From Neoroseomonas alkaliterrae (lineage in GTDB: Bacteria; Pseudomonadota; Alphaproteobacteria; Acetobacterales; Acetobacteraceae), in NCBI RefSeq assembly GCF_014199195.1, contig NZ_JACIJE010000006.1, positions 186,001 to 250,000 on the forward strand: a DNA stretch of 64,000 nucleotides, given 5' to 3'. The notes below the pieces were generated by a model. That model did not search any database. It had not been told where the DNA came from and saw only the letters and a program-made list of their open reading frames with translations. How positions within the stretch are numbered: position 1 is the stretch's first letter; every line of letters starts with the position of its first letter. Positions 45,681 to 55,413 of this stretch are shown here, in pieces. The translations under genes were made by a program, and so were the position numbers.

Positions 45681-46011
45681 TGAGCAGGAAGGCGAGGCCG
45701 GCCAGCAGCGCGATGCCGGCCGAGGCCGCCACCAGGTCCTTCTGCCTGGACCGCCAGCCGAGGAACTCGAGCGCCAGCACGCGCAGCCCGCCCGCCAGAT
45801 GCGCCGCGAGAAGCACGACGAGGACGGTCTCGGCCGCCTTGACCAGCGGGTTGTCCGCCCAGCGCAGGAACCCCTCGAGCCGCGCCTCGCCCGTAATGGC
45901 GGTGCCGAGGACCCAGAAATGCAGCGGCAGGAACAGCGCGAGCAGCAGCCCCGACACGCGGTGGACCACGAAGGCGAGATAGGTCGGGTGGGAACGCGGC
46001 CGCAGGTCCAT
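45670..46011 (-). CDS. Complex II membrane anchor, SdhC-like cytochrome b subunit
   Basis: A 113-residue protein with three membrane helices. The SdhC signature HRVSGLLLALFLPLHFWVLG holds two His, one a likely heme b ligand, and LAAHLAGGLR gives another. Its ATG overlaps the stop of the other anchor gene by one base, and its end overlaps the TauE-like start by 11 nt. Confidence 0.85.
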   Translation of the reverse strand: MDLRPRSHPTYLAFVVHRVSGLLLALFLPLHFWVLGTAITGEARLEGFLRWADNPLVKAAETVLVVLLAAHLAGGLRVLALEFLGWRSRQKDLVAASAGIALLAGLAFLLNVV

Positions 46012-46349
46012 CACGCATAGAGCCCGATGGCGGCGCGGATGCCGAAGGCCGCGGTCAGCAGGCCGATCGCGACCCAGGCGAGATCCGCCCCGCGCCCGCG
46101 CAGGCCGAGCGTCTCGGCAGCGATGGCGCGCAGCCCGATCGCGCCGTGCAGCCCGGCCGCCAGCGCGAAGACGCAGTAGAAGGCGAGCCAGCCCTCGCTG
46201 CCGCGGGTGCGGGCGAGGATCTCGGCCGCGGTGAGGCCGCCGCGCACGGCGATGACGATGGTGACGAGATGCACCGTCACGGCGATGGCGAGCAGCATCG
46301 CCGTCACGCGCTGCACCACCCACAGATGCGTCTGGCCGCGCGCGCTCAT
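46011..46349 (-). CDS. Complex II membrane anchor, second small subunit
   Basis: A 112-residue protein with three predicted helices. QRVTAMLLAIAVTVHLVTIV resembles the HR-x-S-G helix of SdhC with Gln for the first His, and GLHGAIGLR supplies another His. It is probably the second anchor (SdhD position), distantly related to its neighbour. The ATG overlaps the sdhB-like stop by 4 nt. Confidence 0.82.
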   Translation of the reverse strand: MSARGQTHLWVVQRVTAMLLAIAVTVHLVTIVIAVRGGLTAAEILARTRGSEGWLAFYCVFALAAGLHGAIGLRAIAAETLGLRGRGADLAWVAIGLLTAAFGIRAAIGLYA

Positions 46350-47083
46350 CGCCGCCCGAACAGCGTGTCCCAGAACAGCGTGCGCTTCAGCCCCGCGATC
46401 GCCGAGGAGGGATCGAGGCCCTTGGGGCAGCGTTCCGTGCAGGATTGCGTGGAATGGCAGGAATGGCAGCCGGCATCGCCCGCCACCGCGTCGAGCCTCT
46501 CGGCCCGCGCCCCGTCGCGCACGTCGTTCACCAGCGTCCAGGCGCGGTTGAGCGCGGCCGGGCCGAGATAGTCGGGGTTCCAGGCCACCACGTCGCAGGA
46601 GGCGTAGCAGACGCCGCAGCCGATGCACTCGATGCCGGCATCGGCCTCCCTTCGCGCCCTGGAGGCCGGCGGCACCACGGCGAAATCCTCGGGCACCGCG
46701 CCGTCCGGGGCCTCGCGCGGCTCGAACCGGCCGCGCGCGCGGCGCCACTTCTCGAAGAAGGGCGTGAGGTCGGCCGCGAGGTCGCGGATCACCGGCAGGT
46801 TGGCGAGCGGGCGCAGTTCCAGCGCGCCATCGGGCCCGACCACCTTGCGCACATGCGTCCGGCAGGTCCAGCGCGCCCGCCCGTTCACCGTCATGGCGCA
46901 GGAGCCGCACATGCCGACGCGGCAGGCGAAGCGATAGGCAAGGGAGGGATCGAGCTCGCGCTGGATGTGCGTGACCACGTCGAGCACGGTCTGGTTCTCG
47001 CGCGCGGGCACCTCGAAGCGCGCGAGCGCGCCATCCGCGCCGCCGCGCCACACGCTGACCTTCAGGCTGGCCGGCTCGGCCAT
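46346..47083 (-). CDS. Complex II iron-sulfur subunit (SdhB/FrdB type)
   Basis: A 245-residue electron-transfer subunit between flavoprotein and quinone site. The 2Fe-2S ligands are C54, C59, C62 and C74 (CRVGMCGSCAM, then WTCRTH). The C-terminal clusters are seen as CIGCGVCYASC and CHSCHSTQSCTERCPKG. It is first in the operon, 91 nt from the divergent ThDP-enzyme start, with a 19-bp palindrome in that gap. Having the iron-sulfur subunit first and the flavoprotein near the end is unlike normal sdhCDAB. Confidence 0.93.
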   Translation of the reverse strand: MAEPASLKVSVWRGGADGALARFEVPARENQTVLDVVTHIQRELDPSLAYRFACRVGMCGSCAMTVNGRARWTCRTHVRKVVGPDGALELRPLANLPVIRDLAADLTPFFEKWRRARGRFEPREAPDGAVPEDFAVVPPASRARREADAGIECIGCGVCYASCDVVAWNPDYLGPAALNRAWTLVNDVRDGARAERLDAVAGDAGCHSCHSTQSCTERCPKGLDPSSAIAGLKRTLFWDTLFGRR

Positions 47084-47118
47084 GCGCTTCTCCCCTGGAC
47101 GCGCCCGAGACTACCGGC

Positions 47119-47137
47119 GCTGGACAGGCTGTCCAGC
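47119..47137. promoter_or_regulatory. 19-bp perfect palindrome in the divergent promoter region
   Basis: GCTGGACAG-G-CTGTCCAGC has 9-bp exact arms around a single base. It lies midway in the 91-nt gap between the complex II operon and the ThDP-enzyme gene, 36-38 nt from both starts. A dimeric repressor or activator (for instance GntR or MarR type) could control both directions from this site. No regulator gene is adjacent. Confidence 0.65.
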
Positions 47138-47174
47138 CCGTGGCGAGGTGCGGGCCATCCCGCAGGAGGAACCC

Positions 47175-48812
47175 ATGGCAGAGACGATCCGCGGCGCGGA
47201 CATCCTGGTGCAGGCGCTGAAGGCGGCGGGCGTCAGCCGCGTCTTCAGCCTGTCCGGCAACCACATCATGCCGGTCTATGACGCGCTGCTGGGCTCGGGC
47301 ATCGCCATCATCCACACGCGGCACGAGGCGGCGGCCGTCCACATGGCCGATGCCTGGGCGCGGCTGAGCGGCGAGGTCGGCGTGGCGCTGGTCACCGGCG
47401 GGCAGGGGCACACCAACGCGGTCGCCGCGCTGCCGACGGCGCTCGCCGGCGAGGTGCCGGTGCTGCTGCTCTCGGGCCATGCGCCGCTTTCCGAACTCGG
47501 CCTCGGCGCCTTCCAGGAACTCGAACAGGCGCGCATGGCCGAGCCGCTCTGCAAGAAGGCCCTCACCGCCGCCGCGCCGGAGACGCTCGCGCAGGAGGTC
47601 GCGGCCGCGATCCGCCTCGCGCGGTCGGGGCGGCCGGGGCCGGTGCATCTCTCCCTGCCGACCGACGTGCTCGAGGCGCGCATCGCCCCGCCCAGCATCC
47701 GCGGCCCCGCCGCCTACGCGCCCGTGCCGATGCCGCTCGCGCCCGAGAGCGCGTCGGCCATCGCCGCCGCCATCGCGCAGGCGGAGCGGCCGGTGCTGAT
47801 CGTCCCGCCCGCGCTCTGCACGCCCGCCGGACGCGCGCTGGCGGCGCGGCTCTCTGCGCGCTGCGGCCTGCCGGTGGTGCCGATGGAAAGCCCGCGCGGG
47901 CTCGCCGATCCCTCGCTCGGCGCCTATGCGCAGGCGCTGGGGGAGGCGGACCTGGTCGTGCTGCTCGGCAAGGCGCTCGACTTCACACTGCGATTCGGCC
48001 GCGCGCCCGCCATTCCCGGCGCGGCGCGCTTCGTCGTGGTCGAGCCCGATGCGGCGCTGCTCGCGCGCGCGGCGCGCGCCCTGGGCGATCGGCTGGCGCT
48101 CTCGGCGCTGGCCGGGGCGGCAGAGGCCGTGGCCGCGCTCGGCGCCGAGGATGCCCCGCTGGTCCCGCACCGCAACGCCGACTGGGCGGCGCGGCTCGCG
48201 GGCGCCATCGCCTTCCGCCCGCCGGCCTGGGAGGGGCTGGCCGGCGCGCCCGAGGGGCCGATCCATCCGGCCACGCTGTGCCACGCGCTGCGGCCCTGGC
48301 TCGCCGGGCCGGATGCGGTGCTGGTGAGCGACGGCGGGGAGATCGGGCAATGGGCGCAGGCCATACTCGCCGCCCCGGCGCGCATCATCAACGGCGTGGC
48401 GGGCGCGATCGGGCCGGCCATTCCCTTCGCCATGGCCGCGCGCTGCGCGCGGCCCGAGGCGCGCATCCTCGCGGTGATGGGCGACGGCACCTTCGGCTTC
48501 CACATGGCCGAGTTCGACACCGCGCATCGGCACGGCCTGCCCTTCGTCGCGGTGGTCGGCAACGATGCGCGCTGGAATGCCGAGCACCAGATCCAGCTCC
48601 GCGAATACGGCGCGGGCCGCGCCCATGGCTGCGAACTCGCGCCCGGCACGCGCTACGACCTCGTCGCCGCGGCGCTCGGCGCGCATGGGGAATTCGTCAC
48701 CCGCGCGGCGGACCTCGCCCCGGCGCTGGAGCGCGCCTTCGCCAGCGGCAAGCCGGCCTGCGTGAACGTGGTGATCGAGGGCCAGCCCGCACCGGCGATC
48801 CGGATGGGCTGA
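47175..48812 (+). CDS. Thiamine-diphosphate enzyme, acetolactate synthase-like
   Basis: A 545-residue ThDP-dependent enzyme of the acetolactate synthase/oxalyl-CoA decarboxylase/Xsc group. The cofactor-activating Glu51 lies in RHEAAAVHMADA, the central domain follows, and the ThDP/Mg motif runs from GDGTFGFHMAE at about 436 to GNDARWN. AGGAGG precedes the ATG. The product could be a decarboxylase, an acyl-CoA lyase or a carboligase; I cannot tell which. It diverges from the complex II/fumarase operon across a shared palindrome, so a common pathway is likely. Confidence 0.85.
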   Translation: MAETIRGADILVQALKAAGVSRVFSLSGNHIMPVYDALLGSGIAIIHTRHEAAAVHMADAWARLSGEVGVALVTGGQGHTNAVAALPTALAGEVPVLLLSGHAPLSELGLGAFQELEQARMAEPLCKKALTAAAPETLAQEVAAAIRLARSGRPGPVHLSLPTDVLEARIAPPSIRGPAAYAPVPMPLAPESASAIAAAIAQAERPVLIVPPALCTPAGRALAARLSARCGLPVVPMESPRGLADPSLGAYAQALGEADLVVLLGKALDFTLRFGRAPAIPGAARFVVVEPDAALLARAARALGDRLALSALAGAAEAVAALGAEDAPLVPHRNADWAARLAGAIAFRPPAWEGLAGAPEGPIHPATLCHALRPWLAGPDAVLVSDGGEIGQWAQAILAAPARIINGVAGAIGPAIPFAMAARCARPEARILAVMGDGTFGFHMAEFDTAHRHGLPFVAVVGNDARWNAEHQIQLREYGAGRAHGCELAPGTRYDLVAAALGAHGEFVTRAADLAPALERAFASGKPACVNVVIEGQPAPAIRMG

Positions 48813-48899
48813 GGCGGCGTCTGGCCTCAGGGGGGGCGGGCGGGGCGCGTGAAGATGCCCCGCCCGTGTCCCTCGGCGCGAATGGGCGGGCTGGATGTC

Positions 48900-49030
48900 A
48901 TGCGGCCGCCAAAACTTCAATCAAGAAAAGTATCGAATATTATAGGCCGCATAAGAATCTGAGTATCTCCTGTCCAGGAGACTGAAAAACAACTTTGACA
49001 AAATCCTGCCATATTCCGGCTGACTGAGGG
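48900..49030. other. AT-rich intergenic island with inverted repeats
   Basis: A stretch of about 120 bases is far richer in A/T than everything around it. ATGCGGCC (48900-48907) is complementary to 48945-48952, and TCTCCTG/CAGGAGA at 48966-48981 forms a tight hairpin. A possible plus-strand promoter is TTCAAT (48916) and TATTAT (48938), 16 nt apart, leading to the transglycosylase. The minus strand shows a perfect TATAAT there as well. It may be a promoter with a structured leader, or a small RNA. Confidence 0.4.
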
Positions 49031-49094
49031 GTGATTGCGGGTCTTCGGGCGGAGGATTTGCCTGTCGGCCCATCCTGTGCTTTGAGGCGCGCCC

Positions 49095-49892
49095 ATGACG
49101 ACCGCGAATGGATTGCCGGCCTCCCCCCGCCGGCGACATCTTGCGGCGCCCCCGCGCGCATTGCGGCGGGGCGTCCGTTCAACCCGGCTCCGCCTGCGCC
49201 GCCTCTGGACCCGCCTCCGCCGCGGCGCGCGCCGGCGCGTCCCGCTGCGCGTGGCCGCGCTCGCGGGCCTTCTCGCCTTCGGGACCGTCGCCTGCGCCCA
49301 GGCGGAGGCGCCGGCGCCCGTCAACGCCGCCGCCACCGCCGCGGCCGAGCCGGACGAGGGCCTTTCCCCCCGCACCGCCTGCCTCGAGGCGGCCCGCCTC
49401 GCCGAGCGCAAGCACGGCCTGCCCGAGGGCCTGCTCGTCGGCATCGCGCTGAACGAGAGCGGCCTGCACGCCCATGCGCTGAACATCGCCGGCCGCGCCT
49501 ACTACCCGGACAGCCGGGAGGAGGCGCGCCGCCTGCTCCGCAGCACGCGCGCGGGCTATGTCATGGCGGGCTGCGTGCAGGTGAACGCCCGGGTGCATGC
49601 GCGTGGCGGCGAGACCTGGCCGCTCGACCCCTGGCGCGCGACCGACTGGGCCGCGGGCTACCTGCGCCAGCACTACGACACCTACGGCGATTGGGGCATG
49701 GCGGTGGTGCGCTGGCATGGCGGGAATCCGCGCATGATGACGCGCCTCGTCTGCCGCGTGCGCAGCAAGATCGAGGTCGTCGCGCCCGACAGCGGCATCT
49801 TCGCCGAACGCTGCCGCGGCACCGCCGCGCAGATGGCCCGCTTCCGCGAGAACGGCCGGGCCCTGCTCGAACTGGCCGAGGCCGCTAACTGA
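49095..49892 (+). CDS. Lytic transglycosylase-like protein
   Basis: A 265-residue protein with a very Arg-rich N-terminus, one hydrophobic segment (about 50-68, signal or anchor) and a lysozyme-like domain. The probable catalytic Glu121 is in IALNESGLHAHALN, followed by VMAGCVQVN and a C-terminal part rich in aromatic residues. It should cleave peptidoglycan in the periplasm. The last 8 nt overlap the convergent lyase gene. The basic N-terminus of almost 50 residues is unusual and may mean a later start. Confidence 0.8.
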   Translation: MTTANGLPASPRRRHLAAPPRALRRGVRSTRLRLRRLWTRLRRGARRRVPLRVAALAGLLAFGTVACAQAEAPAPVNAAATAAAEPDEGLSPRTACLEAARLAERKHGLPEGLLVGIALNESGLHAHALNIAGRAYYPDSREEARRLLRSTRAGYVMAGCVQVNARVHARGGETWPLDPWRATDWAAGYLRQHYDTYGDWGMAVVRWHGGNPRMMTRLVCRVRSKIEVVAPDSGIFAERCRGTAAQMARFRENGRALLELAEAAN

Positions 49893-51246
49893 TCCCCATG
49901 GACCGCGCGCGCGCCAGCACGCGGTCCGTGAAGGCCCCCGCGCTGCCGAGATAGGCCGCGGGATCGGTCATCCGCGCGATCGCCGCGGCATCGAGCCGGG
50001 CGGAGACGCGCGGATCGCGCAGCAGCGCCTCGGTCAGGCCGATGCCCTCGGCGATGGCGAGGTCGCAGGCGTCGTTGACGATGTGATGCGCCTCGCCGCG
50101 GCCGAAGACCGGGGCGAGGCCCATCATCACCGCCTCGGACACGATCAGCCCCTGCGTGGCATCGAGGTTGCGCCGCATGCGCGCGGCATCCACCACCAGC
50201 CCCTCGGCGAGGAAGCGCGCCTGCGCCACCGCGCCATGGGCGAGCAGGAAGGCCTGCGGCAGCGCCAGCAGCTCGGCCTGCCAGGGGCCGGTGCCGCGCT
50301 CGAAATCCTGTGCCATGGCCGCGAGCATCTGCGGCACCAGCGCATGCACGCCGCGCGACTGCGAGAGGATGTATTCGCAGGCGATCGGGTTGCGCTTCTG
50401 CGGCATGGTGGAGGAGCCGCCGCGGCCGCGCACATGCGGTTCGCTGACCTCGGCGACCTCGTTCTGCATCATCAGCATCACGTCGGTCGCGATCTTCGAG
50501 AGCGCGCCGCACAGGATGCCGAGCCAGCAGGCGGCCTCGGCGAGGCCGTCGCGCGCGACATGCCAGGGAATGTCCGCTTCCGCGAGATCGAGTTCCTTCG
50601 CCAGTTCCCGCGTGACGGCCAGGCCCTGATCCCCGAGCGAGGCGAGCGTCCCCGCCGCGCCGCCGAAGGACAGGCGCAGCGCGCGTTCCCGCACGCGCGG
50701 CAGCGCATCCAGCGAGGCCAGCAGCGGCGAGAGCCACACCGCGACCTTGTAGCCGAAGGTCACGGGGAGCGCGTGCTGGAGATGCGTGCGCCCGGCCATC
50801 ACCGTGTCGCGGTGCGCCTCGGCCATGCGTGCGAGCGCGGCGCAGGTCGCGCGCAGGTCGGCCTCGATCAGCGCGAGCCCGTCGCGGACCTGCAGCACCA
50901 GGCCGGTGTCCATGATGTCCTGGGTCGTCGCGCCCCAATGCGTCCAGCGCCCGGCATCCGGGCCGGCGAGGGCGCTCAGCTGCTTCACCAGCGCGACGAC
51001 GGGATAGCCGGTGTTGCGCGTCGCCGCCGCCATCGCCGCGCGGTCGAGCCGGGTGGCATCGGCCGCCGCGGTGATGGCGGCGGCCGCCTCGGCCGGGATG
51101 ATGGACAGCCGCGCCTGCGCGCGCGCGAGCGCCGCCTCCACGTCCAGCATGCGCTGGAGGAAGGCGTCCTCGCCCATGGCCGCGCGCATCGCATCGGTGC
51201 CGTAGAGCGCGCCGAGCACGGCGCCGTCGGCGGGATTCACGGGCAT
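49885..51246 (-). CDS. Fumarase/aspartase superfamily lyase (PcaB/PurB-like)
   Basis: A 453-residue member of the superfamily of adenylosuccinate lyase and 3-carboxy-cis,cis-muconate cycloisomerase. The superfamily signature GSSTMPQKRNP is at about 280, with THWGATTQDIMDT and AGRTHLQHALPVTFG as the other two active-site regions. The residue pattern fits PcaB-type better than PurB, but no protocatechuate genes are nearby. It is 52 nt after frmA on the same strand and may act on a small dicarboxylate. Confidence 0.85.
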   Translation of the reverse strand: MPVNPADGAVLGALYGTDAMRAAMGEDAFLQRMLDVEAALARAQARLSIIPAEAAAAITAAADATRLDRAAMAAATRNTGYPVVALVKQLSALAGPDAGRWTHWGATTQDIMDTGLVLQVRDGLALIEADLRATCAALARMAEAHRDTVMAGRTHLQHALPVTFGYKVAVWLSPLLASLDALPRVRERALRLSFGGAAGTLASLGDQGLAVTRELAKELDLAEADIPWHVARDGLAEAACWLGILCGALSKIATDVMLMMQNEVAEVSEPHVRGRGGSSTMPQKRNPIACEYILSQSRGVHALVPQMLAAMAQDFERGTGPWQAELLALPQAFLLAHGAVAQARFLAEGLVVDAARMRRNLDATQGLIVSEAVMMGLAPVFGRGEAHHIVNDACDLAIAEGIGLTEALLRDPRVSARLDAAAIARMTDPAAYLGSAGAFTDRVLARARSMGIS

Positions 51247-51298
51247 GGCATCACCTCTCGCATGTCGGCGCGGAGGAAAGCCCGGCCCGTGGCCTCGA

Positions 51299-52411
<1,113 letters not shown>

Positions 52412-52472
52412 GCGGCGGGACTCCGTGAACGGGGGCGGCAGGATGGTCCGCGGGCCTGCCTCCGCGCAACCG

Positions 52473-53795
52473 TCAGCCCAGGGCGCGCACCAGCGCGAGC
52501 GACAGCCACGGAAAGGCCACGCAGACCGCGAGCCGCAGAAGGTCCGTCGCCACGAAGGGCAGCACCCCGCGATAGGTCGCCATGATCGGCACGTCGCGCG
52601 CGAGGCCGCTGACCACGAACACGTTCAGCCCCACCGGCGGCGCCGTCAGCCCGATGCCGACCGTGATCAGCACCAGGATGCCGAACCAGATCGCCGTCTC
52701 CTCCGTCGTCAGGCCGAATTCGAGCGCCGTGATGACGGGAAAGAACACCGGCAGGGTCAGCAGCATCATCGCGAGCTCGTCCATCACCGCGCCGAGGACG
52801 AGATAGACCACGAGGAAGGCGACCAGCACGCCATAGGGCGGGAAGCCCTGCTCGCTCACCCACAGCGCCAGCAGCGCGGGCGCCTGGCTCAGCGCGAGGA
52901 AGGCGTTGAACACCTCGGCCCCGAGCAGGATGACGAAGATCATCGCGGTGGTCTCCGCGGTCGCCTTCAGGCTCTCGATCACATGGCGCGGGCGCAGCGT
53001 CCGCCGCGCGAGCCCGACGAGCAGCGTCGCGATGCAGCCCACCCCCGCGCTCTCGGTGGGCGTGAAGACGCCGCCATAGATGCCGCCGACCACCACCACC
53101 GCGATGGCGAGCACCGGGATGACGTTGCGCAGCGCCTGCCGCCGCTCCGCCGCCGGCACGCGCGGCCCCGCCGGGCAGAGCGCGGGCCTTGCGCGCACCA
53201 TCAGCCCGATCGCCGCGACATAGAAGGCGACGGCCAGGACCGCGGGGAGCAGCGCCGCCATGAACAGCCGCGCGATGTTCTGCTCGGTGCTGATGGCATA
53301 GACGACGAGGATGACCGAGGGCGGCACCAGGATGCCGAGCACGCCGCCCACCGCCACCGTGCCGGTCGCGAAGCCCGCCGCCGTGCCGTAGCGGCGCAGC
53401 TCGGGCAGCGCGGCGCGGCCCATCGTCGCGGTGGTCGCGACGGAGGAGCCGCACACCGCCCCGAAGCCCGCGCTGGCCCCGATCACCGCCATGGCGAGCC
53501 CGCCGCGCCGGTGGCCCACCAGCGCATGGGCCGCCGTGAAAAGGTCCCGCGCCAGGCCGCCGCGCTCGGCCAGCGCGCCCATCAGGATGAAGAGCGGGAT
53601 GACGGTCAGCGTGTAGTTCGCGAAGAGGAAGAAGGGCGTCGTCTTGAGGTAGGCGAGCAGCCGCGTCGCATCCACGATGTGCGCGTATCCCGCCGCGCCG
53701 ACGAGAAGCATCGCGAGCCCGACCGGGCAGCGCAGCGCGAGCAGCAGCAGCAGCGCCGCGAAGCCCGCGGCGGCGAGGACGAACTCCTCGGCCAT
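52473..53795 (-). CDS. TRAP transporter large permease subunit (DctM)
   Basis: A 440-residue channel subunit with about twelve membrane helices. Typical DctM segments are [36 protein letters not shown] and TPTESAGVG. The ATG at 53795 overlaps the dctQ-like stop by one base. Together with the small permease and binding protein it imports an organic acid using the sodium gradient. Genes for 2-keto-3-deoxygalactonate catabolism follow upstream in the same run, which hints at sugar acids. Confidence 0.95.
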   Translation of the reverse strand: MAEEFVLAAAGFAALLLLLALRCPVGLAMLLVGAAGYAHIVDATRLLAYLKTTPFFLFANYTLTVIPLFILMGALAERGGLARDLFTAAHALVGHRRGGLAMAVIGASAGFGAVCGSSVATTATMGRAALPELRRYGTAAGFATGTVAVGGVLGILVPPSVILVVYAISTEQNIARLFMAALLPAVLAVAFYVAAIGLMVRARPALCPAGPRVPAAERRQALRNVIPVLAIAVVVVGGIYGGVFTPTESAGVGCIATLLVGLARRTLRPRHVIESLKATAETTAMIFVILLGAEVFNAFLALSQAPALLALWVSEQGFPPYGVLVAFLVVYLVLGAVMDELAMMLLTLPVFFPVITALEFGLTTEETAIWFGILVLITVGIGLTAPPVGLNVFVVSGLARDVPIMATYRGVLPFVATDLLRLAVCVAFPWLSLALVRALG

Positions 53796-54289
53796 CAGCC
53801 GCGGTCCCTGAGCAGCCGCCCGCCCCAGTGGAGCGCCGCGAGCCCGGTGGCCGCGAAGCCCAGGGCGCCGAGGCCGATCGCCCACCACAGCGGCAGGCCA
53901 AGCAGGCCGATCGTGGCGGTGCGGTTGGCCAGCGCCTCGGCGGCGCCCACCGCCATGCGCTCGGCCAGCACCAGCGCCACGACGCCCCACAGCAGGGACC
54001 ACAGGCCGTCCATCCTGCGCGTCACCCGCCGCGGCAGCCGCGCGGTGAAACTGTCCACCATGATGTTCGCGCGCATCAGCGTCCCGTAGGCGAGGAAGCC
54101 AAGCACCGCGAGCCCGCCGCCGAGCTGCACCATCTCGACATCGCCGGTCACCGGGCCGGCGCCCGCCCAGCGCAGCAGCACCGAGGCGGTGGTCAGCAGC
54201 GCGACGCCGAGCAGCGCAACGCCCCCCGCCAGAGCAAGGACGGTGGCGAGCCGCGCGACGGCGCCGCGCGGCGGTCCGGCCCCGGTCAT
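53795..54289 (-). CDS. TRAP transporter small permease subunit (DctQ)
   Basis: A 164-residue protein with four membrane helices. The conserved DctQ region is seen as VTGDVEMVQLGGGLAVLGF, with a charged residue before the second helix. It is co-translated with the large permease (overlap of one base) and starts 16 nt after the binding-protein gene. Confidence 0.9.
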   Translation of the reverse strand: MTGAGPPRGAVARLATVLALAGGVALLGVALLTTASVLLRWAGAGPVTGDVEMVQLGGGLAVLGFLAYGTLMRANIMVDSFTARLPRRVTRRMDGLWSLLWGVVALVLAERMAVGAAEALANRTATIGLLGLPLWWAIGLGALGFAATGLAALHWGGRLLRDRG

Positions 54290-54305
54290 GGCCCGCGCCG
54301 CGCCG

Positions 54306-55352
54306 TCAGGCGACGCCCTGGCCGTAGCGGGCGATCAGCGCGCGCGCCTCCTCGACCAGCGCGCCGCCATCCACCCCGCGCTCGCGCAGCTGGGCGATCC
54401 AGGCCTGCACCACCGGCGCGCAGGCGGCCTGCCAGCGGGCCTTCTCCTCCGCGGTGATCTCGGTGATGGCGTTGCCGCGGCGGCGGACGATCTCCTCCAC
54501 CTTCGGGCCTTCCTCGTCCCACACCTTCGCCGCCATTTCCGCCGCCACCGCGCCGGAATTGGCGTCCAGCACGCGCCGCAGCTCGGCCGGCAGGCCCTCG
54601 TAGCGCGCCTTGTTCATCGCCAGCACGAAGGAGGCGACGTAGAAGGTCGGGCTGCCGGGGATGCCGACATGGTTGCGCACCATCTCGTGCAGGCGGATCG
54701 CCGGGACCACCTCCCACGGCACCACCGCCCCGTCGATCACGCCCTGGGAGAGCGCCTCGGGCACCTGCGGGATGGGCAGGCCGATCGCGGTCGCGCCGAG
54801 CGCGCGCAGCGCCTCGCCGGCCTGGCGCGTCGGGAAGCGCAGCTTGAGCCCGCGCAGGTCCTCCATCGTCCGCACCTCGCGCCGCGCATGGATCAGGCCG
54901 TGGTCGTGCGCCCAGGCGGTGATCATGTGCGTCTCGCCGAACTCGGCGCGCATGTGGCGGTCGAACAGCTCCCAGGTCACGCGCGCATTCACGCTCGCGC
55001 GCTTGTGCGCGAGGAAGGGCAGCTCGATCACCTCGATGCGCGGGAAGCGGCCGGGCGTGTTGCCGGGCAGCGTCCAGACGATGTCGGCGACACCGTCCTT
55101 CGCCTGGTCGTAGAGCTGGGGCGGCGCGCCGCCGAGCTGCATGGAGGGGAAGATCTGCACCCGCAGCCGTCCGCCCGATTCCTCGCGCAGCTTGTTCGCC
55201 CAGGGCACCAGGAAGTGGCGATGGACGTTGGAGACGGCCGGCAGGAAGTGGTGCAGCCGCAGCGTCACCTCTTGCGCGGCGGCGCGGCGCGAGGCGAGCA
55301 TCGCCGGCATGGCGAGCGCCGTGGCGGTCAGCAGCAGGCGGCGTGACGGCAT
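54306..55352 (-). CDS. TRAP transporter substrate-binding protein (DctP)
   Basis: A 348-residue periplasmic binding protein. The leader RRLLLTATALAMPAMLA ends near residue 26. The DctP fold follows, with a carboxylate-binding Arg region LRGLKLRFPTRQAGE and the dimer/ligand segment EALSQGVIDGAVVPWEV. It is the first gene of the TRAP trio. The true ligand is not evident, but the neighbouring dgoA-dgoK genes are consistent with a sugar acid. Confidence 0.93.
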   Translation of the reverse strand: MPSRRLLLTATALAMPAMLASRRAAAQEVTLRLHHFLPAVSNVHRHFLVPWANKLREESGGRLRVQIFPSMQLGGAPPQLYDQAKDGVADIVWTLPGNTPGRFPRIEVIELPFLAHKRASVNARVTWELFDRHMRAEFGETHMITAWAHDHGLIHARREVRTMEDLRGLKLRFPTRQAGEALRALGATAIGLPIPQVPEALSQGVIDGAVVPWEVVPAIRLHEMVRNHVGIPGSPTFYVASFVLAMNKARYEGLPAELRRVLDANSGAVAAEMAAKVWDEEGPKVEEIVRRRGNAITEITAEEKARWQAACAPVVQAWIAQLRERGVDGGALVEEARALIARYGQGVA

Positions 55353-55413
55353 CGGTTCCTCCCCTCCCTCTCGTGAAGCCCTGGCGGGATACGACGCCGG
55401 GCGCCGCGCCGGA

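Noticed and set aside
46011..48920. A 969-codon minus-strand frame taken as one giant gene
   Set aside because: Only its last 112 codons (from 46349) are the complex II anchor. The rest is antisense to the ThDP enzyme and to the sdhB frame.
49885..51246. Adenylosuccinate lyase PurB
   Set aside because: The motif pattern resembles PcaB-like lyases more, and no purine genes are nearby. The exact member is left open.
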